From Silvimonas sp. (GTDB taxonomy: Bacteria > Pseudomonadota > Gammaproteobacteria > Burkholderiales > Chitinibacteraceae): DNA of 16,420 nt. The stretch is from positions 1-16,420 of the forward strand of contig JASLES010000214.1 of NCBI GenBank assembly GCA_030151005.1, given 5' to 3'. The translations under genes were made by a program, and so were the position numbers. Shown one piece after another: positions 1-7,433 of this stretch; position 1 is the stretch's first letter, and each line of letters opens with the position of its first letter. The notes below the pieces were generated by a model. The model was not told the DNA's origin, ran no database searches, and saw only the letters and a list, made by a program, of their open reading frames with translations.

Positions 1-37
1 CCGTTTCAAACGTACCTGTTTTTGAAGGAATATTGCC

Positions 38-289
38 ATGGCGCTGATGATCACTGATGAGTGCATCAATTGTGATGTCTGCGAACCCGAATGCCCCAAT
101 AGCGCCATTTCGCAAGGCGCTGAAATCTACGAAATCGACCCCAACCTGTGTACCGAGTGCGTCGGCCATTACGACGAACCACAATGCCAGCAGGTCTGTC
201 CGGTCGATTGCATTCCGTTCAACCCGGACGCCAAAGAGTCCAAAGAAGAACTGATGCAAAAATATCTGATTATTTCTGGCAAGGCCTGA
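38..289 (+). CDS. YfhL/Alvin-type 2[4Fe-4S] ferredoxin
   Basis: A small soluble electron carrier of 83 residues with two [4Fe-4S] clusters. The first cluster motif is C9-x2-C12-x2-C15-x3-C19. The second is C38-x2-C41-x8-C50-x3-C54, with one extra cysteine at C58. The eight-residue gap between the second and third ligands of the second motif, and the extra cysteine, are typical of the Allochromatium vinosum / E. coli YfhL branch, whose clusters have unusually low potentials. The start is supported by AAGGAA about ten bases upstream (near 25-30). The gene is complete and followed at once by a strong terminator, so it ends its transcription unit; what lies upstream is outside the window. The redox partner cannot be told from the sequence. 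Family assignment is sure, physiological role is not. Confidence 0.95.
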   Translation: MALMITDECINCDVCEPECPNSAISQGAEIYEIDPNLCTECVGHYDEPQCQQVCPVDCIPFNPDAKESKEELMQKYLIISGKA

Positions 290-317
290 TTGCCAGCCTG
301 GGCACTGTGCCCAAAAC

Positions 318-351
318 AAAAAACCGGACTGCGATGTCCGGTTTTTTTTTT
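318..351. terminator. Bidirectional rho-independent terminator
   Basis: A stem of nine or more base pairs (321-329 with 336-344, extendable by A-T pairs) closes a six-base loop and is followed by an uninterrupted run of T on the plus strand to 351. On the minus strand the same stem is followed by a T-rich tract with one G. It sits between the 3' ends of the convergent ferredoxin and queC genes and can end both transcripts. Confidence 0.92.
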
Positions 352-370
352 GCCCTGGTGGCGCAATCCC

Positions 371-1069
371 TCAGCGCGGCTGGTAGCGGGTCGGGTCTGC
401 CACGCCGGCATCGGCAAAGCCGGCAGCGCGCAGACGGCAGGCGTCACATACGCCGCAGGCACGACCGTCATCGTCCGCCTTGTAGCAGGTGACGGTCTGG
501 CTGTAATCCACCCCCAGCGCAAGGCCGGTTTCCACGATTTGTGCTTTGGAGAGCGAAATCAGCGGCGTGTGGATGGTCAGGGGCGAGCCCTCAACACCCG
601 TGCGAGTAGCAAGGCGCGCCATCTGCTGGTAGGCGGCAATGTAGTCCGGGCGGCAATCCGGGTAGCCGGAGTAATCCACCGCGTTGACGCCAATGAAGAT
701 GTCATCACCCTTCAAGACTTCCGCCCAGGCCAGAGCGTAAGACAACAGGATGGTATTGCGCGCCGGCACATAGGTGACGGGGATTTCGTTTTCACCAGTA
801 TGACCGTCGGTAGGGACTTCGATGCTGGCGTCGGTCAGCGCAGAACCACCAAACGCGGCCAGATCGATCTTGATGACGCGGTGCTCCACCGCACCCAGGC
901 TTTTGGCAACACGTGCAGCAGCGGTCAGTTCTGCGTTGTGGCGCTGACCATAATCAAACGAGAGGCAATACGGTGCAAAGCCCTGGCTTTTGGCAATCGC
1001 CAGACATGTTGCGGAATCAAGGCCGCCAGACAACAAGATGACTGCGGGGCGCGTTGGGGTGGTGCTCAT
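371..1069 (-). CDS. queC: 7-cyano-7-deazaguanine (preQ0) synthase QueC
   Basis: QueC converts 7-carboxy-7-deazaguanine and ammonia, with ATP, into preQ0, the nitrile precursor of queuosine. The 232-residue length is normal for the family. The N-terminus carries the PP-loop ATP-binding motif SGGLDS at residues 14-19. A C-terminal zinc site is formed by C195, C205, C208 and C211, inside the typical CGVCDAC stretch. The start codon overlaps the stop of the upstream clc gene as ATGA, with GGGAG about nine bases before the ATG inside clc, so translation is probably coupled. It is the last gene of a queE-clc-queC run and is followed by the bidirectional terminator. No damage is seen. Confidence 0.97.
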   Translation of the reverse strand: MSTTPTRPAVILLSGGLDSATCLAIAKSQGFAPYCLSFDYGQRHNAELTAAARVAKSLGAVEHRVIKIDLAAFGGSALTDASIEVPTDGHTGENEIPVTYVPARNTILLSYALAWAEVLKGDDIFIGVNAVDYSGYPDCRPDYIAAYQQMARLATRTGVEGSPLTIHTPLISLSKAQIVETGLALGVDYSQTVTCYKADDDGRACGVCDACRLRAAGFADAGVADPTRYQPR

Positions 1070-2391
1070 GGATGTTTACTCCCGGAATTGACCGCCATCT
1101 CTTTGAGAATGCCAGCGGCCAGATCGTGATAAAGATTGGTTCGGTATAGACGGGCCACGCTAGAGGCCACCATGGCCGCAGCCAGCGTGGAAATCACCAT
1201 GGCGTGGCCGTCTGTCATTTCGATCATGATGATGGCGGAGGTAATGGGCGCGCGCGTGACTGCGGCCAGCATTGCCACCATGCCAATGGCCATGAGTTTG
1301 ATGGTGATGGCTTGCGAAAACAGTGGCGTGAACCAGCTACCCACACCCGCGCCCAGCGCCAGTGAGGGGGCGAAAATACCGCCAGGCAAACCGGTCAGGA
1401 ACGTCGCCAGCAAGCTCACAAACTTCAGCGGCAGGTAGTACCACACCAGTGGGCCCTGGCCGCCAATGGCGCGGCTGGTTTCATCGGCACCGCTACCATA
1501 AATGGGCAGGACCAGCCCGCACAGGGCAATCGCCAGGCCGCAAATGGCAATAAACCAGTACGGATGCATCCGCCGCCAGCGCAGTACAACCGGCGGCAGC
1601 CAGCGCGTCTGGTGCACACACAACCAGGAAAAGAAGCCCCCGATCAGACCCGCCGTGATGGCCACCAGAAACAGCGGCGGGAGAATGGCGTAGTCAAAAT
1701 CCGGCACGCGGATCCGGCCAAAATAGGTGTAGTCCCCAATCAGGGCAAGCGACACGATACCGGCCAGGATCACCGAGCCAATCAACTTGCCGCTGGTTTC
1801 CGTCTCGACCGAGCGCGCCAGTTCTTCAAAGGCAAAAACAATCCCGGCCAGTGGGGTGTTAAAGGCGGCAGAAATACCCGCCGCGCCCCCGGCCAGAATC
1901 AATTGCCGTTGAAAGACCGGATCGGCCAGCGGCAAGAAACGCCGGCAGGCGTACATGATGCTGGCCCCGATTTGCACCGTAGGACCTTCGCGCCCGAGCA
2001 CAAAACCACTGCCCGCGCCCAGCACAATGCCAAGAAACTTGATGCCGGCAATACGCAGCGACAGCAACCGTTCGGCCTCAGGCGGGTTTTCTGCCAGATC
2101 AATCGCCGCCATGGCCTGCGGAATACCGCTGCCTTCGGCCCCTTGACCCAGCTTGCTCATGAGCCAGCGGATCGCCATGCCACCCAGTGGCAACACCACC
2201 AGCGGCCACCAGTGCCATCGGGCAAAAATGTGCTGAAAACCCAGAAAGGCCCATTCCGCCACTTTGGCCAACAGCACGGCCACGAGACCGACCAGCGCAG
2301 CGCCAAACCAGAACACCAGCGTAGCGCGGCTGCGGTAGGGAAGGTCTTTCAGGTGAACCAGGATACGTGATGCGAGGACGCGCGGCTTCAT
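1066..2391 (-). CDS. ClC-family chloride channel or Cl-/H+ antiporter
   Basis: A polytopic inner-membrane protein of 441 residues, a normal length for a bacterial ClC without CBS domains. The three selectivity-filter motifs are present in order: GSGIP at 87-91, GREGP at 133-137 with E135 as the gating glutamate, and GIFAP at 338-342. E190, after a FNTPLAG stretch (177-183), aligns with the proton-path glutamate E203 of E. coli ClcA, and Y421 near the C-terminus with its chloride-coordinating tyrosine. Keeping both glutamates favours Cl-/H+ exchange over a pure channel; this is inference from family knowledge. There is no good ribosome binding site before the ATG. Instead an open reading frame running in from upstream ends in a TGATG overlap with the start. 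Its place between queE and queC is unexpected, with no obvious functional link. Confidence 0.95.
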   Translation of the reverse strand: MKPRVLASRILVHLKDLPYRSRATLVFWFGAALVGLVAVLLAKVAEWAFLGFQHIFARWHWWPLVVLPLGGMAIRWLMSKLGQGAEGSGIPQAMAAIDLAENPPEAERLLSLRIAGIKFLGIVLGAGSGFVLGREGPTVQIGASIMYACRRFLPLADPVFQRQLILAGGAAGISAAFNTPLAGIVFAFEELARSVETETSGKLIGSVILAGIVSLALIGDYTYFGRIRVPDFDYAILPPLFLVAITAGLIGGFFSWLCVHQTRWLPPVVLRWRRMHPYWFIAICGLAIALCGLVLPIYGSGADETSRAIGGQGPLVWYYLPLKFVSLLATFLTGLPGGIFAPSLALGAGVGSWFTPLFSQAITIKLMAIGMVAMLAAVTRAPITSAIIMIEMTDGHAMVISTLAAAMVASSVARLYRTNLYHDLAAGILKEMAVNSGSKHP

Positions 2392-2554
2392 CAGTCAACC
2401 AGAGTGGGTTCAACAACAGGAAGTATGGCGTGCAAGAGGGCCTGAAGCCAGTCCGCACCAAGGGTTTTAAGCACACGCCGGCACCAAGCCGGACATAGCG
2501 GCAAGGTGCGCGAACGTGGGCAGTGGAGGGCTACGCAGCCAGCAACGCCTGGGA
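2392..2554 (-). other. queE-clc intergenic region, possible leader peptide
   Basis: The 163 bases between queE and clc hold no recognised gene. A five-pair hairpin (2478-2482 with 2488-2492) has no T-tract and is a poor terminator, so queE transcripts may run into clc. A frame open from inside queE ends TGATG on the clc start. From a GTG near 2471 it would encode 27 residues with an amphipathic stretch. No Shine-Dalgarno sequence stands out before that GTG, so a real peptide is doubtful. Confidence 0.3.
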
Positions 2555-3208
2555 CTACACGCCCGGACGGTCGCCCCAGAGGATCTTGTGCAGCTGCACC
2601 TGCATGCGTACCGGCAATTTGTCTTCCAGCACCCACGCCGCCAGATCGGCCGGTTTGAGGGTTTCCCACACGGGTGAGAACAGCACCGGCGCACGCTCGG
2701 TCAGCTGTTTGTCGCGCAAGAGATCACGCGCCCATTCGTAGTCTGCGCGGTCGCACAGCACAAACTTGATCTCGTCACCGCGATTGATGGCATCCAGGTT
2801 TTCCCAGCGCATTTTGGCCAGTTCGCCAGAGCCAGGCGTCTTGATATCCACAATGCGGGAGACGCGGGAGTCAACCTGCTCAATCGGCAAGGCACCGCTG
2901 GTTTCCAGGCTCACGTCAAAGCCTTCGTCGCACAGACGGTTCAAGAAAGCTAGGCTGTGCTTTTGCGCTAGCGGCTCACCGCCGGTCACACAGACGGTTT
3001 TGGCGCCAAAGGAGCGGACTTTCTCGATGATGGTGTCAAAACTTTGCGTCTCGCCACCATGAAATGCATACGCGCTGTCGCAGTAGCCACAGCGCAAAGG
3101 ACAGCCGGTCAGCCGCACAAAGACGGTGGGCACGCCCATGCGACTGGTCTCGCCCTGCAGCGAGAAAAAGACTTCGGTAATGCGTAAAAAGGGTGCTTGT
3201 TCAGCCAT
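2555..3208 (-). CDS. queE: 7-carboxy-7-deazaguanine synthase QueE
   Basis: QueE is the radical-SAM enzyme that rearranges 6-carboxy-tetrahydropterin into 7-carboxy-7-deazaguanine, the step before QueC. From the chosen ATG it is 217 residues, the usual size. The cluster motif is C36-x3-C40-x2-C43 within GCPLRCGYCDSAY. TGGEP (75-79) is the SAM-binding GGE motif, DIKTPGS (121-127) is a conserved substrate-pocket segment, and the C-terminus QLHKILWGDRPGV is typical. The frame stays open upstream to 3349 but that extension crosses leader hairpins and has no family resemblance; GGAG about ten bases before 3208 also favours this start. It lies after the terminator of the tol operon, so it probably has its own promoter. 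Confidence 0.96.
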   Translation of the reverse strand: MAEQAPFLRITEVFFSLQGETSRMGVPTVFVRLTGCPLRCGYCDSAYAFHGGETQSFDTIIEKVRSFGAKTVCVTGGEPLAQKHSLAFLNRLCDEGFDVSLETSGALPIEQVDSRVSRIVDIKTPGSGELAKMRWENLDAINRGDEIKFVLCDRADYEWARDLLRDKQLTERAPVLFSPVWETLKPADLAAWVLEDKLPVRMQVQLHKILWGDRPGV

Positions 3209-3225
3209 GAAACAGATACTCCGTG

Positions 3226-3300
3226 CCGGAAACACAGTCCGGCGGGTCAGCGGCAGCACGCAATGCGTGCCTGGGTTCTTCCAACCGGATAAAAGTCCGG
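3226..3300 (-). promoter_or_regulatory. Structured queE leader with duplicated hairpin
   Basis: The 104 bases between the tol terminator and the queE start contain three inverted repeats. Two are near-copies of each other: CCGGA, six or seven bases, TCCGG, then CGG on the plus strand (3226-3242 and 3285-3300). Between them is a palindrome with seven-base arms (3256-3262 with 3264-3270). The region must also hold the queE promoter. It does not match the preQ1 riboswitch consensus as far as I can judge. The function is unknown. Confidence 0.45.
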
Positions 3301-3303
3301 CGG

Positions 3304-3338
3304 AAAACAAAAGCGGCGTCGGCCAGGGCCGACGCCGC
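3304..3338 (-). terminator. Rho-independent terminator of the tol-pal operon
   Basis: A perfect GC-rich stem of eleven pairs (3313-3323 with 3328-3338) closes a four-base loop. On the minus strand it is followed by TTTTGTTTTCC (3302-3312). It starts 20 bases after the cpoB stop codon and separates the Tol-Pal operon from queE. Confidence 0.95.
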
Positions 3339-3357
3339 CGTATGTACATGGAACAAC

Positions 3358-4080
3358 TCAGTTGGTGGTCAGCAGTGCCTTCTTGGCGATGGCGGCTTTA
3401 TCCGAACTGGGGTATTTCTCCAGCAATTGTAACAGGTATGCGCGGGCAGACTTCTTGTCACCTGATGCATTGGCGGCTACGGCGCGGCCATAGAGCGCAT
3501 CTGGTGCAATGGCGCTGTCTGGTGCGGCTTCCAGCGCGGCAGCATAAGCCGATTGCGCAGCCTTGTAGTTCTTCAGGCCGGTCTGGCTCACGCCCAGCCA
3601 GTATTGGGCTACCGGTGTCTGGTCGCTATCCGGGTTCGCCTGGATAAACTGGGTCAGCGCGGCGGCCGCCTCTTTGTTCTTGCCATTCTTGGCCAGCGCG
3701 ACGGCGGCATCCAGGGTTTGCTGCACGCTTGCCTGCTGTTGCTGGGCGGCCTGGGCTTTGGCTTGTTCGATGTTACGCACACGGGTGTCCAGATCGACGT
3801 ACAGATCTTTCTGGCGCTTGGTGGCTTCATCCAGATTGTATTGCAGGGTTTCGTTCTGGCCACGCAGGGTTGCCAGATCTTGCTGCAACTGCTGAATCTG
3901 GTTCACCAGATTGAGCATGTTTTTGTTACCCGCCTCCAGGATCTGGATGCGCTGGGCCTGCGCATTCACCTGGGTTTGCAGATCCTGGATCTGCTTGCGG
4001 GCGTCATCGTCGCTGAACAGACCGGCATTGGCATGCGTAGCGGCAAACGCCAGTACCAAAAGAGCAGCAATTCGTTTCAT
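3358..4080 (-). CDS. cpoB: Tol-Pal accessory protein CpoB (YbgF)
   Basis: A periplasmic protein that links the Tol machine to peptidoglycan synthesis at the septum; in E. coli it modulates PBP1B. The 240-residue protein begins with a signal peptide (residues 1-19, cleaved after ANA). A coiled-coil trimerisation region follows, about 25-120, rich in Gln and Leu heptads. TPR repeats fill 121-240, with the typical YWLG and APDALYGRA stretches. The ATG at 4080 is chosen because it places the signal sequence at the N-terminus; an upstream in-frame extension to 4128 would bury it. The gene ends the tol operon, 85 bases after pal, and is followed by a strong terminator. Confidence 0.95.
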   Translation of the reverse strand: MKRIAALLVLAFAATHANAGLFSDDDARKQIQDLQTQVNAQAQRIQILEAGNKNMLNLVNQIQQLQQDLATLRGQNETLQYNLDEATKRQKDLYVDLDTRVRNIEQAKAQAAQQQQASVQQTLDAAVALAKNGKNKEAAAALTQFIQANPDSDQTPVAQYWLGVSQTGLKNYKAAQSAYAAALEAAPDSAIAPDALYGRAVAANASGDKKSARAYLLQLLEKYPSSDKAAIAKKALLTTN

Positions 4081-4165
4081 CGGATCACCATGTAAAAACA
4101 GCGTCAGACCAGCCTCATGCTGGCCCAACGCTGCACGATAGCAGATTCATATCTGCCGACAAGCC

Positions 4166-4699
4166 TTACTGGCCGGATTCGCCTTGATAGACGATCTGGG
4201 TGCGGCGGTTACGCGACCATGCTTCTTCGGTATCGCCTTGCTCGATCGGCTTTTCCTTGCCGAAGCTCACGCTTTCAATCTGGCTGTCAGCCACACCCAG
4301 CGCTTGCAGTTGCTTCTTCACGGCGTCAGCACGCTTTTGACCCAGAGCCATGTTGTACTCGGCAGTACCGCGGTTATCGGTATTGCCTTGCAGGAACACC
4401 TTGGCATCCTTGTGCTCCAGCAGGTACTTGGCGTGAGCCTGGATCAGATCGTTGTACTTGGCATCGACGGCGTACGAGTCAAAGGCAAAGTACACATTAC
4501 GCTGCGACAGAATGTTGTTCGGGTCGGTCAGCGGGTTGTTGGCTGGCAGGTTCTGGCCCTGGGTCAGGTCAACGGTGGCCGGCTTGTTGTCGGTCACAGG
4601 TGCCGGTGTCGGCGTGGCTACAACGGGAGCCGGCTTGGGCGAGGAAGCGCATGCGGCAAGCAGGGCAGTGAGCAGAGCGCTCATCAGGATTTTTTTCAT
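4166..4699 (-). CDS. pal: Peptidoglycan-associated lipoprotein Pal
   Basis: An outer-membrane lipoprotein that binds peptidoglycan and TolB. It has 177 residues. The signal peptide ends in a lipobox (LLAA-C17), so the mature protein starts at a lipidated cysteine. A short Pro-rich tether (21-43) precedes an OmpA-like domain (about 68-172). The diaminopimelate-binding motif is seen as GNTDNRGTAEYN (105-116) followed by R123 of QKRADAV, and the domain ends with NRRTQIVY. The E. coli GHADERG motif is here GNTDNRG, a common variant. The ATG at 4699 has GGAGA (4709-4713) upstream; starting further upstream would hide the signal peptide. It lies between tolB and cpoB. Confidence 0.97.
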   Translation of the reverse strand: MKKILMSALLTALLAACASSPKPAPVVATPTPAPVTDNKPATVDLTQGQNLPANNPLTDPNNILSQRNVYFAFDSYAVDAKYNDLIQAHAKYLLEHKDAKVFLQGNTDNRGTAEYNMALGQKRADAVKKQLQALGVADSQIESVSFGKEKPIEQGDTEEAWSRNRRTQIVYQGESGQ

Positions 4700-4730
4700 T
4701 TCAAGGAATCTCCAAAAGTGTGCATGTGCA

Positions 4731-4750
4731 GCCCATCGGCAGCGATGGGT
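4731..4750 (-). promoter_or_regulatory. Hairpin in the tolB-pal spacer
   Basis: Seven perfect pairs plus one G-U pair (4731-4738 with 4743-4750) close a four-base loop. There is no T-run, so it is not a terminator. In the 108-base spacer before pal it could be a processing or mRNA-stability site that raises pal expression above that of tolB; this is a guess from position only. Confidence 0.4.
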
Positions 4751-4807
4751 CACCGCAGCCCGCTCAATCCGGCACGGCTGCGTATGCGTCCCGACTGGTT
4801 ACTGGTT

Positions 4808-6085
4808 TTATTTCAGCATGGGCCCCCATGCCGGCTGCCTTACATCACCCGCTTGCGCTCTTAGACGCGCCTTGACCCGGCCATCGCTGGAAACCGCCGC
4901 CAGCACACCTTTGCCGCCAAGCTGTGTCTCGTACAACACCATGCGACCATTGGGCGCAAACGTGGGTGAATCGTCGCGGCTGGTATCGGTCAACACCTGC
5001 ACCTGGCGGGTGGACATATCCATGACAGCCGTTTTGTAACCGCCACCTTGCTGGGTGACGAATACCAGTGTTTTGCCATCGGCACTGACTTTGCCCGATG
5101 CGTTGTAGCCGCCCTGGAACGTCAGGCGTTCTGCATTGCCGCCGCTGGCGGACATGCGATAAATCTGGGGTGCGCCACCCCGGTCAGACGTAAACACAAT
5201 CTGGCCGTCCGGGGTAAACGAAGGTTCGGTGTTGATATCGCCCGTATTGGTCAGGCGGCGCGGGTTGCTATTGGTGCCCGTGGCATCGACCAGATAAATC
5301 TGCGAGCCACCTTGTTTGGTCAAGACCACGGCCAGCTTGCTGCCATCTGGCGACCAGGCCGGGGCCGAGTTGCTACCCCAGAAATTGGCAGCCTTCCAGC
5401 GTTTGCCGGTCATCAAATCCTGCACGTAAACAATGGGCTTCTGGTCTTCAAACGATACATACGCCAGACGGGTGCCATCTGGCGACCACTTGGGCGACAT
5501 GATCGGCTGGTTAGAGGCCAGAATGGCCTGAGACGCAAAACCGTCGGCATCAGCGACTTGCAGCTCAAAACGTTTGCCCTGTTTGACCACGTAGGCAATC
5601 TTCGAATTGAACATCGGGCCAAAGCCGGTGATCTTGTCGTACACCATGTCCGCAATCTTGTGGGCGGCGTAGCGCATCTTGTTGGGCGGCACGATCAACT
5701 CGTAGCCCACCAGTTGCTGCTTGCTGGCGACATCCACCAGATGAAACTTGATCGAGATCTGGCCACCCTGCGGCGTCACGCTGCCGATCAGCACTGTCTG
5801 TGCGCCCTTGGATACCAACGGCGGGAAATTGAGCTGCGCTTGCTCATAAGGCACTGGCGACAAATCCCCTGCGCCGATCACCTTGAACAGGCCACTGCGC
5901 GCCAGGTCGTCACTCACCACCGGGGTGATGGGCTGTTGCTGCTGGACTTCGTTCTGGAATGGCGCAATGGCAATCGGATACTGGTTGGCACCGACCCCGA
6001 CCACATCAAACGAGATGTCGGCACGGGCGGCGGCGCTGGCCAGCAAGCTCATGGCTACTACAAAACGGGCAAAGCGTAACAGCAC
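4808..6085 (-). CDS. tolB: Tol-Pal periplasmic beta-propeller protein TolB
   Basis: A periplasmic protein that shuttles between Pal and the inner-membrane TolQRA complex. From the chosen GTG it is 425 residues, close to E. coli TolB. A signal peptide covers residues 1-22 (cleaved after ARA). The N-terminal TolB domain follows to about 160. The rest is a WD40-like propeller with repeated PD40 blades, visible as SPKWSPDGTRLAY, APAWSPDGSKLAV, EPSFTPDGQIVF and SPTFAPNGRMVLY. The GTG at 6085 is preferred over an ATG at 6124 because AAGGAGA sits eight bases before it and the signal sequence then begins properly; the ATG has no ribosome binding site. It lies 68 bases after tolA. Confidence 0.96.
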   Translation of the reverse strand: MLLRFARFVVAMSLLASAAARADISFDVVGVGANQYPIAIAPFQNEVQQQQPITPVVSDDLARSGLFKVIGAGDLSPVPYEQAQLNFPPLVSKGAQTVLIGSVTPQGGQISIKFHLVDVASKQQLVGYELIVPPNKMRYAAHKIADMVYDKITGFGPMFNSKIAYVVKQGKRFELQVADADGFASQAILASNQPIMSPKWSPDGTRLAYVSFEDQKPIVYVQDLMTGKRWKAANFWGSNSAPAWSPDGSKLAVVLTKQGGSQIYLVDATGTNSNPRRLTNTGDINTEPSFTPDGQIVFTSDRGGAPQIYRMSASGGNAERLTFQGGYNASGKVSADGKTLVFVTQQGGGYKTAVMDMSTRQVQVLTDTSRDDSPTFAPNGRMVLYETQLGGKGVLAAVSSDGRVKARLRAQAGDVRQPAWGPMLK

Positions 6086-6093
6086 GGGTGAGT

Positions 6094-6100
6094 TCTCCTT
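6094..6100 (-). promoter_or_regulatory. tolB ribosome binding site
   Basis: AAGGAGA on the minus strand, eight bases before the GTG at 6085. It decides the GTG start over the upstream in-frame ATG at 6124. Confidence 0.9.
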
Positions 6101-6153
6101 GTTCAGTTCGCAGCAGTAGCGCATTGCGCGTTATTCAGTATTTCTGATTCCGG

Positions 6154-7008
6154 TCAGTCTTTGAGCCGGAAATTACCGGTCAAGGAACGCCAGTCTCCGG
6201 TAAACGGCACACTACCAGGCCGCGGCGGCAACCGCCCAAGGCTCATGATGGCGCGCTTGACCGCCTCATCATAGGCATTGTTTCCGCTCGGTTTGATGAC
6301 CTGTACGTCCTGAACCGTACCGTCCGGCAGCACGTTGATGCGCATGGTCACCGACGGGTTTTCATCACCATTGGCCGAGTAAATGATCCGCGGCCGCAAC
6401 TGGTTGGCCAGCCCCGCCAGGTAACCCCCACTGCCGCCAGCTCCCGTACCCTTGCCGCCGGCCGGGCCAGTATTGCTGGTGGCATCCGGGTTGTTGCCTT
6501 TACCGCCCGCCTTGCCATTGGGCTTGGTCTCTGCCGTGTTGGTCAGCGTATTCGCGGACAACAACGCGTCCATTGAATTGGGATCAGGCTTTTTCTTCGG
6601 TGCCGGCGTCGGTTTCGGCGCTTTGGTCGGCTCCGGCGTAGGTGCTGGCGTCGGCCTGGGCGTCGGTTTTGGGGTTGGTGTCGGCTTGGGCGTGGGCCGC
6701 GGCGTCGGTACAACCTTGACCTTTTCTTCCTGGATATCCGGCTTTGGCTCAGGCGTAACCACGGGCTCCGGGGTCACAATCTGTTGCTTGACCGGTTTTT
6801 CCGGAACAGGTTCCACATTTTTTTCCGGGGCCGGTGGCGGGCCACCCCACAGCTCCACTTCCACTGGCTGCGCCTTGTGGGTTTGCCAGTTCACGGAGAA
6901 CACCAGAAATAGCACGAGCAACGCGTGCACCACGATCGCCAGAATCAGCGACAGCGTGTTTTTTTCTTCCGGATGCCGTTCAGGACGTTGTTCCATCACT
7001 GCGTTCAT
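6154..7008 (-). CDS. tolA: Tol-Pal energy transducer TolA with Pro-rich linker
   Basis: TolA spans the periplasm and passes proton-motive energy from TolQR to TolB/Pal. The 284-residue protein has one N-terminal membrane anchor (about 18-40). A charged Pro/Glu/Val/Lys stretch (45-98) leads into a Pro-Thr repeat (101-137, pattern PTPxP). A Gly-rich linker (166-196) precedes a C-terminal TonB/TolA domain (about 198-283), with YSANGDENPSVTMRINVLPDG and a GNFRL ending. Position in the operon decides TolA over TonB. Enterobacterial TolA has a long Ala/Lys/Glu helix in the middle; here a TonB-like extended Pro linker replaces it. The start overlaps the tolR stop as TGATG, so translation is coupled; an ATG four codons later is also possible. 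Confidence 0.92.
   Translation of the reverse strand: MNAVMEQRPERHPEEKNTLSLILAIVVHALLVLFLVFSVNWQTHKAQPVEVELWGGPPPAPEKNVEPVPEKPVKQQIVTPEPVVTPEPKPDIQEEKVKVVPTPRPTPKPTPTPKPTPRPTPAPTPEPTKAPKPTPAPKKKPDPNSMDALLSANTLTNTAETKPNGKAGGKGNNPDATSNTGPAGGKGTGAGGSGGYLAGLANQLRPRIIYSANGDENPSVTMRINVLPDGTVQDVQVIKPSGNNAYDEAVKRAIMSLGRLPPRPGSVPFTGDWRSLTGNFRLKD
6598..6708. repeat. Degenerate hexamer repeat coding the TolA Pro-Thr linker
   Basis: About 110 bases of tandem, imperfect GGCGTCGG / GGTGTCGG-type units on the plus strand, encoding TolA residues 101-137 (PTPxP repeats) on the minus strand. Such a tract is open to slippage in multiples of the repeat unit, which would change linker length without breaking the frame. 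Confidence 0.8.
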
Positions 7009-7421
7009 CAGCGGGTATTCACCTTCAGGCCAACCCGGGCAATGCCGGCTTGCTTGAGTGCATCCATCGCGTTCATCACGGCTTCATAGCGCACCGATTT
7101 ATCGGCGGCGATCACCACCGGGCGATCTGCGTTGTCGCCGAGGTGCGGCTTGACCATATCCGCCAGGCCTTTCACATCTGGCGTGGTCTGGATATTGCCC
7201 TTGTCGTTGACCTTGATGCTGCCGTCGGCGTTGATTTCAACAAACACTGGCGCGACATCCATTTGTTTGTCGGCTTTGCCCACCGAAGGCAAGTTGACTA
7301 CACCGCTTTGCATCATCGGCGTGGTCACCATGAAGATCACCAGCAGCACCAGCATCACGTCGATATACGGCACGACGTTGATCTGGTTCATCGCGCGGCG
7401 CGGGCGTCGGGTACGTGCCAT
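7008..7421 (-). CDS. tolR: Tol-Pal proton channel subunit TolR
   Basis: An ExbD/TolR-family protein of 137 residues. It has a short basic cytoplasmic N-terminus (ARTRRPRRA), one membrane helix (about 19-38) carrying the proton-path aspartate D21 in PYIDVMLVLLVIFM, and a periplasmic domain that binds peptidoglycan. The aspartate matches D23 of E. coli TolR. It starts 12 bases after tolQ with AAGGGGG overlapping the tolQ stop codon as ribosome binding site. Its own stop overlaps the tolA start by one base. The position between tolQ and tolA decides TolR over ExbD. Confidence 0.96.
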   Translation of the reverse strand: MARTRRPRRAMNQINVVPYIDVMLVLLVIFMVTTPMMQSGVVNLPSVGKADKQMDVAPVFVEINADGSIKVNDKGNIQTTPDVKGLADMVKPHLGDNADRPVVIAADKSVRYEAVMNAMDALKQAGIARVGLKVNTR

Positions 7422-7433
7422 ATTGCGGCCCCC

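Noticed and set aside
290..1129. Long plus-strand open frame opposite queC
   Set aside because: Shadow of queC caused by GC-rich third positions; the product is low-complexity and basic with no family features.
3209..3312. preQ1 riboswitch before queE
   Set aside because: The context is right, but I could not find the preQ1-I core or A-rich tail; only unexplained hairpins remain.
5048..6079. 343-codon plus-strand open frame opposite tolB
   Set aside because: TolB on the other strand is clearly real with a full domain set; the antisense frame has no ribosome binding site or recognisable motif.
6452..7057. Gly-Val repeat protein on the plus strand opposite tolA
   Set aside because: The repeats are the reverse reading of the TolA Pro-Thr linker codons.
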